Part shown: positions 7,101 to 14,244 of the stretch, in pieces
Position numbering within the stretch: position 1 is the first letter of the stretch
Layout of the letters: each line of letters opens with the position of its first letter
Assembly (NCBI GenBank): GCA_025965755.1
Contig: JAOPWI010000168.1
Location: 1-17,260, forward strand
DNA: 17,260 nt
Reading direction: 5' to 3'
From: Frankiales bacterium
GTDB lineage: Bacteria > Actinomycetota > Actinomycetes > Mycobacteriales > SCTD01
Notes under the pieces: model-generated
Database searches by the model: none
Told to the model about the DNA's origin: nothing
Seen by the model: the letters and a program-made list of their open reading frames with translations, nothing else
Translations under genes and position numbers: made by a program

Positions 7101-8273
7101 GTGACCACCACGCCGCTCCTGGAGATCAGCGACGACGAGGTCGAGGTGGTGGCGCTCGTCCGGCAGTTCGTCGAGGACAAGGTCCGTCCCGTCGCCCGCG
7201 AGCTGGACCACACGGACACCTACCCGGGGCAGCTCATCGAGCAGATGAAGCAGATGGGCATCTTCGGGCTGGCCATCCCGGAGCCCTGGGGGGACGCGCA
7301 GGTGTCGACCCCCTGCTACGCCGCCGTCACGGCCGAGCTGGCGCGCGGCTGGATGAGCCTGGCCGGCGCGATGGGCGGCCACACGGTCGTCGCGAAGCTC
7401 CTGCTGGCCTACGGCACGGACGCGCAGAAGGACGCCTACCTTCCTCGCATGGCCACCGGCGAGGTCCGGGCCACGATGGCGCTGACCGAGCCGGGCGGCG
7501 GCTCGGACCTGCAGGCCATGCGCACCACCGCCCGGCTCGACGGCGATGAGTACGTCGTCAACGGGTCGAAGACCTGGATCACCAACGCCCGGCACTCCAG
7601 CCTCATCGCGCTGATGTGCAAGACCGACCCGGCGGCGCGGCCCGCGCACAAGGGCGTGAGCATCCTGCTGGTCGAGAAGGGACCGGGCTTCACCCTCTCG
7701 CGCGACCTGCCCAAGCTGGGTTACAAGGGCGTCGAGAGCTGCGAGCTGGCCTTTGACGACTTCCGGGTTCCGGCCTCGACGCTGCTGGGCGGCGTGCCTG
7801 GGGAGGGGTTCCCCCAGATGATGCGGGGCCTGGAGATCGGGCGCATCCAGGTGGCCAGCCGGGCTCTGGGTGTCGGGCAGGCCGCGCTCGATGACTCGGT
7901 GCGCTACGCGCAGGAGCGCGAGAGCTTCGGCAAGCAGATCTGGGAGCACCAGTCCGTCGGCAACTATCTGGCCGACATGGTGACGAGCCTGACCGCGGCT
8001 CGCCAGCTCATCATGTACGCCGCCCGCTGCTACGACTCCGGCCGGCGCGCGGACATGGAGGCCGGCATGGCCAAGCTGTTCGCGTCCGAGACCGCCATGA
8101 AGATCGCCCTGGACGCCGTCCGGATCCACGGCGGCTACGGGTACTCGACCGAGTTCGACGTGGAGCGCTACTTCCGGGACGCACCGCTGATGATCGTGGG
8201 AGAGGGAACCAACGAGATCCAGCGCAACGTCATCGCGCGTCAGCTGGTGAAGCGCAATCCGGTGGTCCGGTGA
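7101..8273 (+). CDS. Acyl-CoA dehydrogenase
   Basis: A 390-residue FAD-dependent dehydrogenase of normal length that oxidises an acyl-CoA to the 2,3-enoyl-CoA and passes electrons to ETF. It shows signature ALTEPGGGSD (127-136), the FAD/substrate segment NGSKTWITNA (154-163), RESFGKQIWEHQSV and IHGGYGYSTEFDVERYFRDAP. The catalytic-base Glu368 is in VGEGTNEIQR. Start GTG 7101 is chosen because GTG 7077 lies inside a palindrome. Neither has a clear Shine-Dalgarno sequence, so a leaderless mRNA is possible. It is the first gene of a tightly overlapping operon, and its stop overlaps the lyase start (GTGA). In the Pseudomonas itaconate locus an acyl-CoA dehydrogenase occupies a similar place and its exact job there is not obvious. 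Methylsuccinyl-CoA or a 4-phospho-acyl-CoA are possible substrates here. Confidence 0.92.
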   Translation: MTTTPLLEISDDEVEVVALVRQFVEDKVRPVARELDHTDTYPGQLIEQMKQMGIFGLAIPEPWGDAQVSTPCYAAVTAELARGWMSLAGAMGGHTVVAKLLLAYGTDAQKDAYLPRMATGEVRATMALTEPGGGSDLQAMRTTARLDGDEYVVNGSKTWITNARHSSLIALMCKTDPAARPAHKGVSILLVEKGPGFTLSRDLPKLGYKGVESCELAFDDFRVPASTLLGGVPGEGFPQMMRGLEIGRIQVASRALGVGQAALDDSVRYAQERESFGKQIWEHQSVGNYLADMVTSLTAARQLIMYAARCYDSGRRADMEAGMAKLFASETAMKIALDAVRIHGGYGYSTEFDVERYFRDAPLMIVGEGTNEIQRNVIARQLVKRNPVVR

Positions 8274-9091
8274 ACGGGGCCACCTGGCTGTTCGTGCCCG
8301 GTGACCGTCCCGACCGGTTCGCGAAGGCGGCCGCGGCCGGCGCCGACGAGATCATCCTGGACCTGGAGGACGCGGTCGTGCCGGCCTCCAAGCCGGCCGC
8401 GCGCGACGCTGCGGTCGCCTGGCTGTCCGCGGCCGGCAGCGCCTGGGTCCGGGTCAACGCCCCGACCACCTCCTGGTACGACGCGGACGTCACGGCGCTG
8501 CTGTCGTGCCCAGGCGTCAGGGGGCTCGTCGTTCCCAAGGCGGAGGACCCGGAGCCGCTGGCGGAGCTCGGTCGCCGCCTGCGGCCCGGTCAGCGCCTGG
8601 TCGCCCTCGTGGAGACAGCACGCGGAGTGGCCGACGTTCGGGCCGTCGCGGCCTGCCCCGCCGTCAGCCGGCTGGCGTTCGGCGCCATCGACTTCGCCCT
8701 GGACATCGACGCCCAGGAGGACGACACCTCGCTCCTGCTCGCGCGGTCCAGCCTGGTGCTGGCCTCCCGGGTCGCCGGCATCGCGCCACCGCTCGACGGG
8801 GTCACCACCGACGTCGCCGACCCGTCCGCCGCGGGCGCTGACGCCCGGCGCGCGCGGGCCCTCGGCTTCGGCGGCAAGCTGTGCATCCATCCCAGCCAGA
8901 TCGAGCCGGTCGGCCGGGAGTTCCGGCCCACGCAGGCGGACGTCGCCTGGGCCCGGGCGGTGCTGTCCGGTGCGGGCGCGGCGGCCGGGGCCTCCACCGG
9001 CAGCGACGGTCACATGATCGACAAGCCGGTCCGTGACCGCGCGCGGCGGATCCTCGAGCGAGCGGGAGAGGGTCCCGATGCAGCCGCTTGA
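8270..9091 (+). CDS. HpcH/HpaI aldolase, CitE-like lyase (candidate citramalyl-CoA or malyl-CoA lyase)
   Basis: A 273-residue CitE-like protein. LFVPGDRPDRFAKA (7-20) is the CoA-binding start of the family. DEIILDLEDAV (26-36), VRVNAP with Arg62, VVPKAED, the Mg2+-ligand-type Glu115 in VETARG, FGAIDFALDI (Asp141) and GKLCIHPSQI follow. It is a stand-alone lyase, because no citrate lyase alpha or gamma subunit is nearby. Stand-alone CitE-like enzymes cleave (S)- or (R)-citramalyl-CoA, malyl-CoA or HMG-CoA type esters to acetyl-CoA plus a keto acid. Beside a class III CoA-transferase and a Meh-type hydratase, citramalyl-CoA to acetyl-CoA plus pyruvate is the best guess. Start GTG 8270 overlaps the dehydrogenase stop by 4 nt, and the 3' end overlaps the transferase gene by 14 nt. 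Confidence 0.88.
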   Translation: MNGATWLFVPGDRPDRFAKAAAAGADEIILDLEDAVVPASKPAARDAAVAWLSAAGSAWVRVNAPTTSWYDADVTALLSCPGVRGLVVPKAEDPEPLAELGRRLRPGQRLVALVETARGVADVRAVAACPAVSRLAFGAIDFALDIDAQEDDTSLLLARSSLVLASRVAGIAPPLDGVTTDVADPSAAGADARRARALGFGGKLCIHPSQIEPVGREFRPTQADVAWARAVLSGAGAAAGASTGSDGHMIDKPVRDRARRILERAGEGPDAAA

Positions 9092-10214
9092 GGGCATCAC
9101 CGTCGTGTCGCTCGAGCAGGCGGTCGCGGGCCCGTTCGCCAGCCGCCACCTGGCCGACCTCGGCGCCCGGGTCATCAAGGTCGAGCGCCCTGCGGTGGGC
9201 GACTTCGCCCGGCACTACGACCGCACCGTGCGGGGCGAGTCGAGCTACTTCGTGTGGCTCAATCGTGGCAAGGAGAGCATCGAGCTCGACCTCAAGGACG
9301 CGCAGGATCGCGCCCTGCTGGAGGCGATGATCGGTTCGGCCGACGTGTTCCTGCAGAACCTGCTCCCGGGAGCCGTGGAGCGGCTGGGCCTGGATGCCTC
9401 GACGCTGCGCGCCCGACGGCCTGAGCTCGTGCACTGCTCCATCTCCGGCTACGGCGCCGACGGGCCGTACCGGGCGAAGAAGGCGTACGACCTGCTGCTG
9501 CAGTGCGAGACCGGCCTGCTGCACACGACCGGTACGCCGGAGGCGCCTGCCAAGGTCGGGATCTCCGTCGCCGACATCGCGACCGGCATGTACGCGTACT
9601 CGGGCATCCTGTGCGCGCTCTACGAGCGTTCCCGCACGGGCATCGGCAGCACCCTCGAGGTGTCGATGATCGACGCGCTCGGGGAGTGGATGAGCCAGCC
9701 GGTCTACTACGCGTCCTACGGCGGCTCGCCGTCACCGCGGTCCGGCGACCGGCACGCGACCATCGCCCCGTACGGGCCGTACGCCGTGGGGGACAGCGGG
9801 ACCGTGTTCCTCGCCGTGCAGAACGAGCGCGAGTGGGCGGCGCTGTGCCGTGACGTGCTGGGACGCCCCGACCTGGTGCACGACCCGAGGTACGCCGACA
9901 ACACCGAGCGCGTCCGGCACGACAGCGCGCTGACCGCCGTCATCGAGGCCGCCTTCGCCGGCGAGACGGTCGAGCGCGTCGTGGACCGGCTGGACGCGGC
10001 GGCGGTGGCCAGCGCGCAGGTGCGCAGCCCGGCGGAGTTGCCGTCGCATCCCCAGTTGCTGGCGCGCCGGCGCTGGCGGGAGGTGGGTTCGCCTGGCGGC
10101 CCGATCCGGGCGCTGCTCCCGCCCGTGACGGTGCCCGACCGCGAGCCGGTGATGGGCGACGTGCCGGCCCTCGGCGCCGACAACCGGGCGCTCCGGGCGG
10201 AGTTCGCGCCGTGA
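9078..10214 (+). CDS. CaiB/BaiF (class III) CoA-transferase
   Basis: A 378-residue class III CoA-transferase, single copy and full length. It begins PLEGITVVSLEQAVAGPFASRHLADLGARVIKVE, as the family does, and has LNRGKESIELDLK at 61-73. The conserved segment before and around the catalytic Asp is YDLLLQC, then VGISVADIATGMYA with Asp166 as the predicted nucleophile that forms the enzyme aspartyl-CoA anhydride. ATG 9078 has GGGAGAGGG upstream and lies inside the end of the lyase gene. The family moves CoA from a donor such as succinyl-CoA to a carboxylate. Known members that work with Meh- and CitE-like partners are itaconate CoA-transferase (Ict) and mesaconyl-CoA C1-C4 transferase (Mct). The substrate here is inferred from neighbours. 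Confidence 0.9.
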   Translation: MQPLEGITVVSLEQAVAGPFASRHLADLGARVIKVERPAVGDFARHYDRTVRGESSYFVWLNRGKESIELDLKDAQDRALLEAMIGSADVFLQNLLPGAVERLGLDASTLRARRPELVHCSISGYGADGPYRAKKAYDLLLQCETGLLHTTGTPEAPAKVGISVADIATGMYAYSGILCALYERSRTGIGSTLEVSMIDALGEWMSQPVYYASYGGSPSPRSGDRHATIAPYGPYAVGDSGTVFLAVQNEREWAALCRDVLGRPDLVHDPRYADNTERVRHDSALTAVIEAAFAGETVERVVDRLDAAAVASAQVRSPAELPSHPQLLARRRWREVGSPGGPIRALLPPVTVPDREPVMGDVPALGADNRALRAEFAP

Positions 10215-11044
10215 CGGACCGGGTGGAGCGGACCGAGCTCGTCCAGCCGGGACCGGCGGAGGGGCTGAGCGGGCTGCTGGGCGTCCGGCCGCCGGACCTG
10301 TCCGCCGGCGAAGGGCTGCCCCTGCTGTGGCACTGGCTGTACTGCCTGGACCGGCCGGCGCAGGCCGATCTCGGGCCGGATGGGCACCCGGTGCGCGGGT
10401 CCCTGCCGGAGCCGCCCGGCCCCGGCCGGCGGCGGATGTGGGCCGGCGGACGGGTTCGCCAGGTGGGCGTCCTGCGCAGCGGCGGGCTCGCGACCCGCCA
10501 CAGCGAGGTCGCCTCCACCGAGACCAAGCAGGGCCGCTCCGGGCAGCTCACCTTCGTCACCGTCAGCCACCGCATCGTGCAGGACGGGCGCGTCGTGGTG
10601 GAGGAGGAGCAGGACGTCGTCTACCGGGAGGCCGACCAGAGCGCGGCCGGTGCCCCCGACGCGGGCGAGACCGTTCCGCCGGCGGAGGACGAATGGACTC
10701 TGGACGTCACCCCGGCGCTGCTGTTCCGGTACTCCGCGCTGACCTACAACGCGCACCGCATCCACTACGACCGCGACTACGCGCGCCACGTCGAGGGCTA
10801 CGAGGGGCTGCTCACCCATGGCCCGCTGCAGGCGATCGTGATGGCCGAAGCAGCCCGGGCCACCGGGGTCCCTGCTGATGTCCTCGGTGACATCACCTAC
10901 CGGCTGGTCGCCCCGCTGTTCGACCACCAGGGGCTGATCGCCCGGGCACAGCGCGACAGCGACGGCTTCGCGACCGCGGTCCGGGACCGCAGCGGTCGCC
11001 GTACCGCCACCGGCACCGTGCGCTACACGCCGGCCCGCCCCTGA
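10211..11044 (+). CDS. Hot-dog-fold MaoC/HTD2-type acyl-CoA hydratase (candidate itaconyl-CoA or mesaconyl-C4-CoA hydratase)
   Basis: A 277-residue double-hot-dog protein of the FAS1-like dehydratase group. The N-terminal half contains a helix-rich hot dog with RMWAGGRV (75-82). The C-terminal half has the hydratase signature FRYSALTYNAHRIHYDRDYA (172-191), with the conserved Asn180 and His182/His185 region, then LLTHGPLQAIVM. This motif is typical of Chloroflexus mesaconyl-C4-CoA hydratase (Meh) and of itaconyl-CoA hydratase of the Pseudomonas type. It would add water to itaconyl-CoA or mesaconyl-C4-CoA to give citramalyl-CoA, the substrate expected for the CitE-like lyase two genes upstream. 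GTG 10211 overlaps the transferase stop (GTGA). Another beta-substituted enoyl-CoA cannot be excluded. Confidence 0.85.
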   Translation: MTDRVERTELVQPGPAEGLSGLLGVRPPDLSAGEGLPLLWHWLYCLDRPAQADLGPDGHPVRGSLPEPPGPGRRRMWAGGRVRQVGVLRSGGLATRHSEVASTETKQGRSGQLTFVTVSHRIVQDGRVVVEEEQDVVYREADQSAAGAPDAGETVPPAEDEWTLDVTPALLFRYSALTYNAHRIHYDRDYARHVEGYEGLLTHGPLQAIVMAEAARATGVPADVLGDITYRLVAPLFDHQGLIARAQRDSDGFATAVRDRSGRRTATGTVRYTPARP

Positions 11045-11140
11045 CCACCGCCGCCTCAACGTCCCCCCGGGGACGGCACGAACTGTCACACCGCACAGAT
11101 GACCGGGCCCCGTGCCCGTACCGACACCATGGAGTTCGAC

Positions 11141-12508
11141 ATGCCACGCAAGCGCTCACGCCTCATCGCCCTGCTGTTTGCAGGCTGTCTCGTCGCCTCG
11201 GCGTGCGGCGGCAGCAGCGAGGAGGACACCGGCACGACCGAGCCAGGCGCCGCCGCCCAGGGCGGCGAGATCGACCTGAGCCAGCCCGTCGAGGTCGCGA
11301 CCGGGACGACGCTGGACCTTCCCAACTGCCCGTCCGACTGGAGCGCGACCGAGGGCCTCACGGACACCGAGATCACGCTGTTCATGAGCCTGGCGGAGTC
11401 TGGTCCTCTGGCCACCTTCGGCACCATCGACGACGGCATGCGGGCCTACTTCGAGCAGATGGAGCCGATCGCCGGCCGCAAGGTCGTCCTGAAGTCGGCC
11501 GACGACGCCTACGACCCGGCGCGCACCGTGTCCAACGTCCGGGAGGCGCTGGACACCGTCAAGCCGTTCTCGATGGTGGAGATCGTCGGCACGCCGCACA
11601 ACCTGGCCGTGCGGGACACGCTGCAGGAGGCCTGCATGCCGCAGCTGTTCAACTCCAGCGGCTTCCCGGCCTGGGGCGACCCGAAGAACTACCCGTGGAC
11701 CATCGGCAGCATCCTGGCCTACAACACCGAGGTCGGCCTCTGGTGCGACTACATCAAGGAGAACCTGTCCCAGGGCGGCAAGCCCACGGTCGCCGGCCTG
11801 TTCCTGGACAACGACTTCGGCAAGACCTACCGGGAGGGCATGCAGAAGTGTGCCGAGGAAGGGGTCATCGAGCTCGTCAAGGAGGTCAGCCACGACCCGG
11901 CCGCTCCTGACGTGACGAGCCAGTCGACGACCATCGCCGCGGCGGGAGCGGACGTCATCGTCCTCGGCACCAGCGGTGGCGCGTGCTCGCAGAGCATGGC
12001 GGCCCTGGCCAACGTCAAGGCGCAGAAGTTCCTGTCCTACACCTGCCAGACCATTCCGGCCTACTTCAAGCCGATCGACCCGGCTGGCGCCGGCGTTCTG
12101 GTGGCGGTGTCCGGCAAGGACGCCAGCATGACCGAGGACGCCGCGGTCCAGAAGGCCAACAAGGTCCTGTCGGACAAGGGCCTGGACCCGCAGAAGGGCT
12201 CCTACTTCACCGGCGTCACGTACGCGCACCTGGTCGAGGAGACGCTCCGGGCTGCCGCCGCGATGGAGGGCGGGCTCAACCGGGTCAACCTCATGCGGGC
12301 CGTCTGGAACGCCGACTTCGTCAACCCGCTGGGCCTGGAGGGCTCGGCCGTCAAGACCGATGGCACGAACGACGCCTACATCGTGGAGGCGGCGCGCTTC
12401 GCCAAGTACGTCCCGCCGACGGCCAAGGGCGGCACCGGCCGGTATGAGTTCGTCGGGGAGATCCTGAACGGCGAGGGCAGCACCGGGTCGGTCAGCGACC
12501 CCAAGTAG
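11141..12508 (+). CDS. HAAT-family ABC transporter substrate-binding lipoprotein (LivK-like)
   Basis: A 455-residue type I periplasmic-binding-fold protein. Start ATG 11141 has GGAG 6 nt upstream, and ATG 11129 is an alternative. Basic residues MPRKRSR are followed by a hydrophobic stretch and a lipobox VASAC with Cys22. A GGSSEED linker follows, so the protein should be a lipoprotein on the outer face of the membrane. The mature part shows EITLFMSLAESGPLATFG and GRKVVLKSADDAYDPARTVSNVREAL, then VAGLFLDNDFGKTYREGM, as in extracellular ligand-binding receptors. It lies 96 nt after the hydratase gene and probably supplies ligand to the LivM-LivG/LivF importer encoded about 9 kb upstream. The ligand is not certain. 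A carboxylic acid feeding the adjacent CoA pathway is as likely as an amino acid. Confidence 0.9.
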   Translation: MPRKRSRLIALLFAGCLVASACGGSSEEDTGTTEPGAAAQGGEIDLSQPVEVATGTTLDLPNCPSDWSATEGLTDTEITLFMSLAESGPLATFGTIDDGMRAYFEQMEPIAGRKVVLKSADDAYDPARTVSNVREALDTVKPFSMVEIVGTPHNLAVRDTLQEACMPQLFNSSGFPAWGDPKNYPWTIGSILAYNTEVGLWCDYIKENLSQGGKPTVAGLFLDNDFGKTYREGMQKCAEEGVIELVKEVSHDPAAPDVTSQSTTIAAAGADVIVLGTSGGACSQSMAALANVKAQKFLSYTCQTIPAYFKPIDPAGAGVLVAVSGKDASMTEDAAVQKANKVLSDKGLDPQKGSYFTGVTYAHLVEETLRAAAAMEGGLNRVNLMRAVWNADFVNPLGLEGSAVKTDGTNDAYIVEAARFAKYVPPTAKGGTGRYEFVGEILNGEGSTGSVSDPK

Positions 12509-12513
12509 TACGC

Positions 12514-12558
12514 ACGCCGGCTGCGGGTCCCCTGCGGAAGGGGGCCCGCAGCCGGCGT
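12514..12558. terminator. Strong bidirectional terminator hairpin
   Basis: Arms 12514-12533 and 12539-12558 pair over 20 bp, with a single G-T wobble (12528/12544) and the 5-nt loop GCGGA. It starts 5 nt after the binding-protein stop codon and ends 1 nt before the end of the convergent SnoaL-like gene. There is no T-run, but the length and GC content make it the strongest hairpin noticed in the window. Confidence 0.75.
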
Positions 12559-12559
12559 C

Positions 12560-12970
12560 CTACGGCTGCACCTGCATCGACTCCAGCTGGCGGCGCATCT
12601 GCTCGTGGACCAGGTTGATCGCCTGCAACGGGCGGATCATGACCCGGAACTCCACGATCAGCCCCTCGCCGTTGCAGGTGATGATGTCGACCCCGTTGAC
12701 GTACTTGCCCTCGACGCTGGTCTCGAACTCGAGCACCGCGGTGTTGCCGGCCAGGACCTCCTTGGTGTAGCGGAAGGACCCGGCACCCCCGTCGCCCGGC
12801 AGGGTCTGTCCGGCGGCCTGCAGGTACATCGTGGTGATCGCCTTGCCCCGCTGCGGGGTGAAGACGATCGGCGAGTAGAAGACGACGTCTTCGGCGAGCA
12901 GGCGGTCGAGCGCGTCCGGCAGCTCTCCCCGCATGAAGCGGTGCCAGTCCGCGATGACGTCCTCGATCAT
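12560..12970 (-). CDS. SnoaL-like / nuclear transport factor 2 family protein
   Basis: A 136-residue protein with the alpha+beta-barrel pattern of the SnoaL/NTF2-like superfamily. An N-terminal helix reads IEDVIADWHRFMRGELPDALDRLLAEDVVFYSP. It is followed by ITTMYLQAAGQTL and a run of strands: FRYTKEVLAGNTAVLEFETSVEG, VNGVDIITCNGEGLIVEFRVMIRPLQAI. Members include cyclases, isomerases, epoxide hydrolases and binding proteins, so no reaction can be named. The start ATG (12970-12968) has GGGGG five bases upstream. It converges on the binding-protein gene and diverges from the LLM oxidoreductase, with which it may share control. Confidence 0.8.
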   Translation of the reverse strand: MIEDVIADWHRFMRGELPDALDRLLAEDVVFYSPIVFTPQRGKAITTMYLQAAGQTLPGDGGAGSFRYTKEVLAGNTAVLEFETSVEGKYVNGVDIITCNGEGLIVEFRVMIRPLQAINLVHEQMRRQLESMQVQP

Positions 12971-13169
12971 TGCTACCCCCAGGTGTCCGGCCGACGGCGC
13001 TCGTCAGGCCGTGCCCAACGTAGGTGGGTCGGCGGTCTGCGGGCCACGGACACCGCTCCGCGCACCGGCGAGCTGCCGCGGCCGCTGCGCGGCGGGCGAC
13101 ACGCCGGCCCAGGAACACGGCGGACGCATAGCCGCTTGCACGGGCAAGGACCAACCGAGGGAGTGTTCC
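12971..13169. other. Divergent intergenic region, SnoaL-like / LLM oxidoreductase
   Basis: About 200 nt separating two divergent starts. It should hold promoters for both genes. I could not identify convincing -10/-35 pairs or operators, and the long plus-strand frame that crosses it shows no family similarity. Confidence 0.5.
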
Positions 13170-14204
13170 GTGCTGATCGGCATCGACAGCTTCGTGTCGA
13201 CCGTGACCGACCCCGTGACCGGCGTCGACGTGTCTCCGGTCGACCGCGTGCAGCACCTGCTCGAGGAGGTGGAGCGCGCCGACCAGGTGGGGCTCGACAC
13301 CTACGGCATCGGCGAGCACCACCGCCCCGAGTACATGGACTCCGCGCCGGCGGTGCTCCTGGCGGCGGCGGCGGCGCGGACGCGCACCATCCGCCTGAAC
13401 AGCGCCGTCACGGTCCTGAGCGCAGCCGATCCGGTGCGGGTCTTTCAGGAGTTCGCGACGCTCGACCTCATCAGTCACGGGCGCATCGACCTCGTGGTCG
13501 GGCGCGGCTCGTTCACCGAGGCGTTCCCGCTGTTCGGTCTGGATCTGAAGGACTACGACACGCTGTTCGCCGAGAAGCTCGAGCTGCTGCTGCAGATCCG
13601 CGGGCAGGAGCGGGTGACCTGGTCTGGCCGGCACCGGCCGCCGCTGACCGGCCAGGGCGTCTATCCCCGTCCGCTGCAGGCGCAGCTGCCGATCTGGGTC
13701 GGCGTCGGTGGCACGCCGCAGTCCTTCGTCCGCGCCGGACTGCTCGGCCTGCCGCTGATGGTCGCCATCATCGGCGGTGAGCCTGCGCGCTTCCGCCCGC
13801 TCGTCGACCTCTACCGGGAGGCCGGTGCGCAGGCCGGTCACGACCCCGACCAGTTGAAGGTCGGCCTGCACTGCTTCGGCTTCGTCGGCGACACGTCGCA
13901 GCAGGCGGCCGACGACTTCTACCCGGGCTGGGCGCAGATGTTCACCAAGATCGGGCGGGAGCGCGGGTTCGGTCCGCCGAGCCGCGCACAGTACGACGCG
14001 ATGTGCGCCCCCGACGGCGCCTTTCTCATCGGGGATCCCGCCACGGTGGCGGCGAAGGCGCTGCGGATCCACCAGGACCTCGGCGGAGTGCACCGCCTGT
14101 CGCTGCAGATGACCAACGTCCGCCTCGCCCACGACAACCTGTTGCACGGCATCGAGCTGCTCGGCACCGGTGTCGCACCGATCGTCCGGGAGGCGCTGGG
14201 CTGA
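13170..14204 (+). CDS. LLM class flavin-dependent oxidoreductase
   Basis: A 344-residue luciferase-like TIM-barrel protein. I chose GTG 13170 because GAGGGAG sits 6 nt before it and because the family begins there (LIGIDSF). The frame upstream is unconserved. Diagnostic stretches are VERADQVGLDTYGIGEHHRPEYMDSAPAVLLAAAAARTRTIRL, EFATLDLISHGRIDLVVGRGSF, LPIWVGVGGTP and DGAFLIGDPATVAAKALRIH. Such enzymes use FMN or F420 for monooxygenation or hydride transfer. The cofactor cannot be decided by eye. It sits divergent to the SnoaL-like gene and ends 40 nt before a convergent PNPOx-family gene. Its role in the nearby CoA pathway is unknown. Confidence 0.9.
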   Translation: MLIGIDSFVSTVTDPVTGVDVSPVDRVQHLLEEVERADQVGLDTYGIGEHHRPEYMDSAPAVLLAAAAARTRTIRLNSAVTVLSAADPVRVFQEFATLDLISHGRIDLVVGRGSFTEAFPLFGLDLKDYDTLFAEKLELLLQIRGQERVTWSGRHRPPLTGQGVYPRPLQAQLPIWVGVGGTPQSFVRAGLLGLPLMVAIIGGEPARFRPLVDLYREAGAQAGHDPDQLKVGLHCFGFVGDTSQQAADDFYPGWAQMFTKIGRERGFGPPSRAQYDAMCAPDGAFLIGDPATVAAKALRIHQDLGGVHRLSLQMTNVRLAHDNLLHGIELLGTGVAPIVREALG

Positions 14205-14211
14205 GCGCCGT

Positions 14212-14244
14212 GCCGGGGTGCGCTCCCGGCCGGGCGCTGCGCCC
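14212..14244. terminator. Two small back-to-back hairpins between convergent genes
   Basis: GCCGGG/CCCGGC (14212-14217 with 14225-14230) gives a 6-bp stem 8 nt after the LLM stop. GGGCG/CGCCC (14232-14236 with 14240-14244) gives a 5-bp stem with a CTG loop next to the stop of the minus-strand gene. Each could end one of the two converging transcripts. The stems are short and in GC-rich DNA, so this is weak. Confidence 0.3.

Noticed and set aside
7065..8129. Minus-strand open frame extending the LysR gene upstream
   Set aside because: It lies antisense to the acyl-CoA dehydrogenase. The LysR homology begins at the GTG at 7013.
11061..11074. GTCCC/GGGAC small hairpin before the binding-protein gene
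   Set aside because: It is only a 5-bp stem in GC-rich DNA, not enough to call a terminator or regulator site.
9716..11089. 457-codon minus-strand frame opposite the CoA-transferase and hydratase
   Set aside because: It shows low-complexity Arg/Gly/Pro-rich translation with no motif, while the plus strand carries two clearly conserved enzymes.
12492..14147. 551-codon minus-strand frame across the SnoaL/LLM region
   Set aside because: It is a shadow of the LLM oxidoreductase and of the SnoaL gene in other frames, with no recognisable domain.
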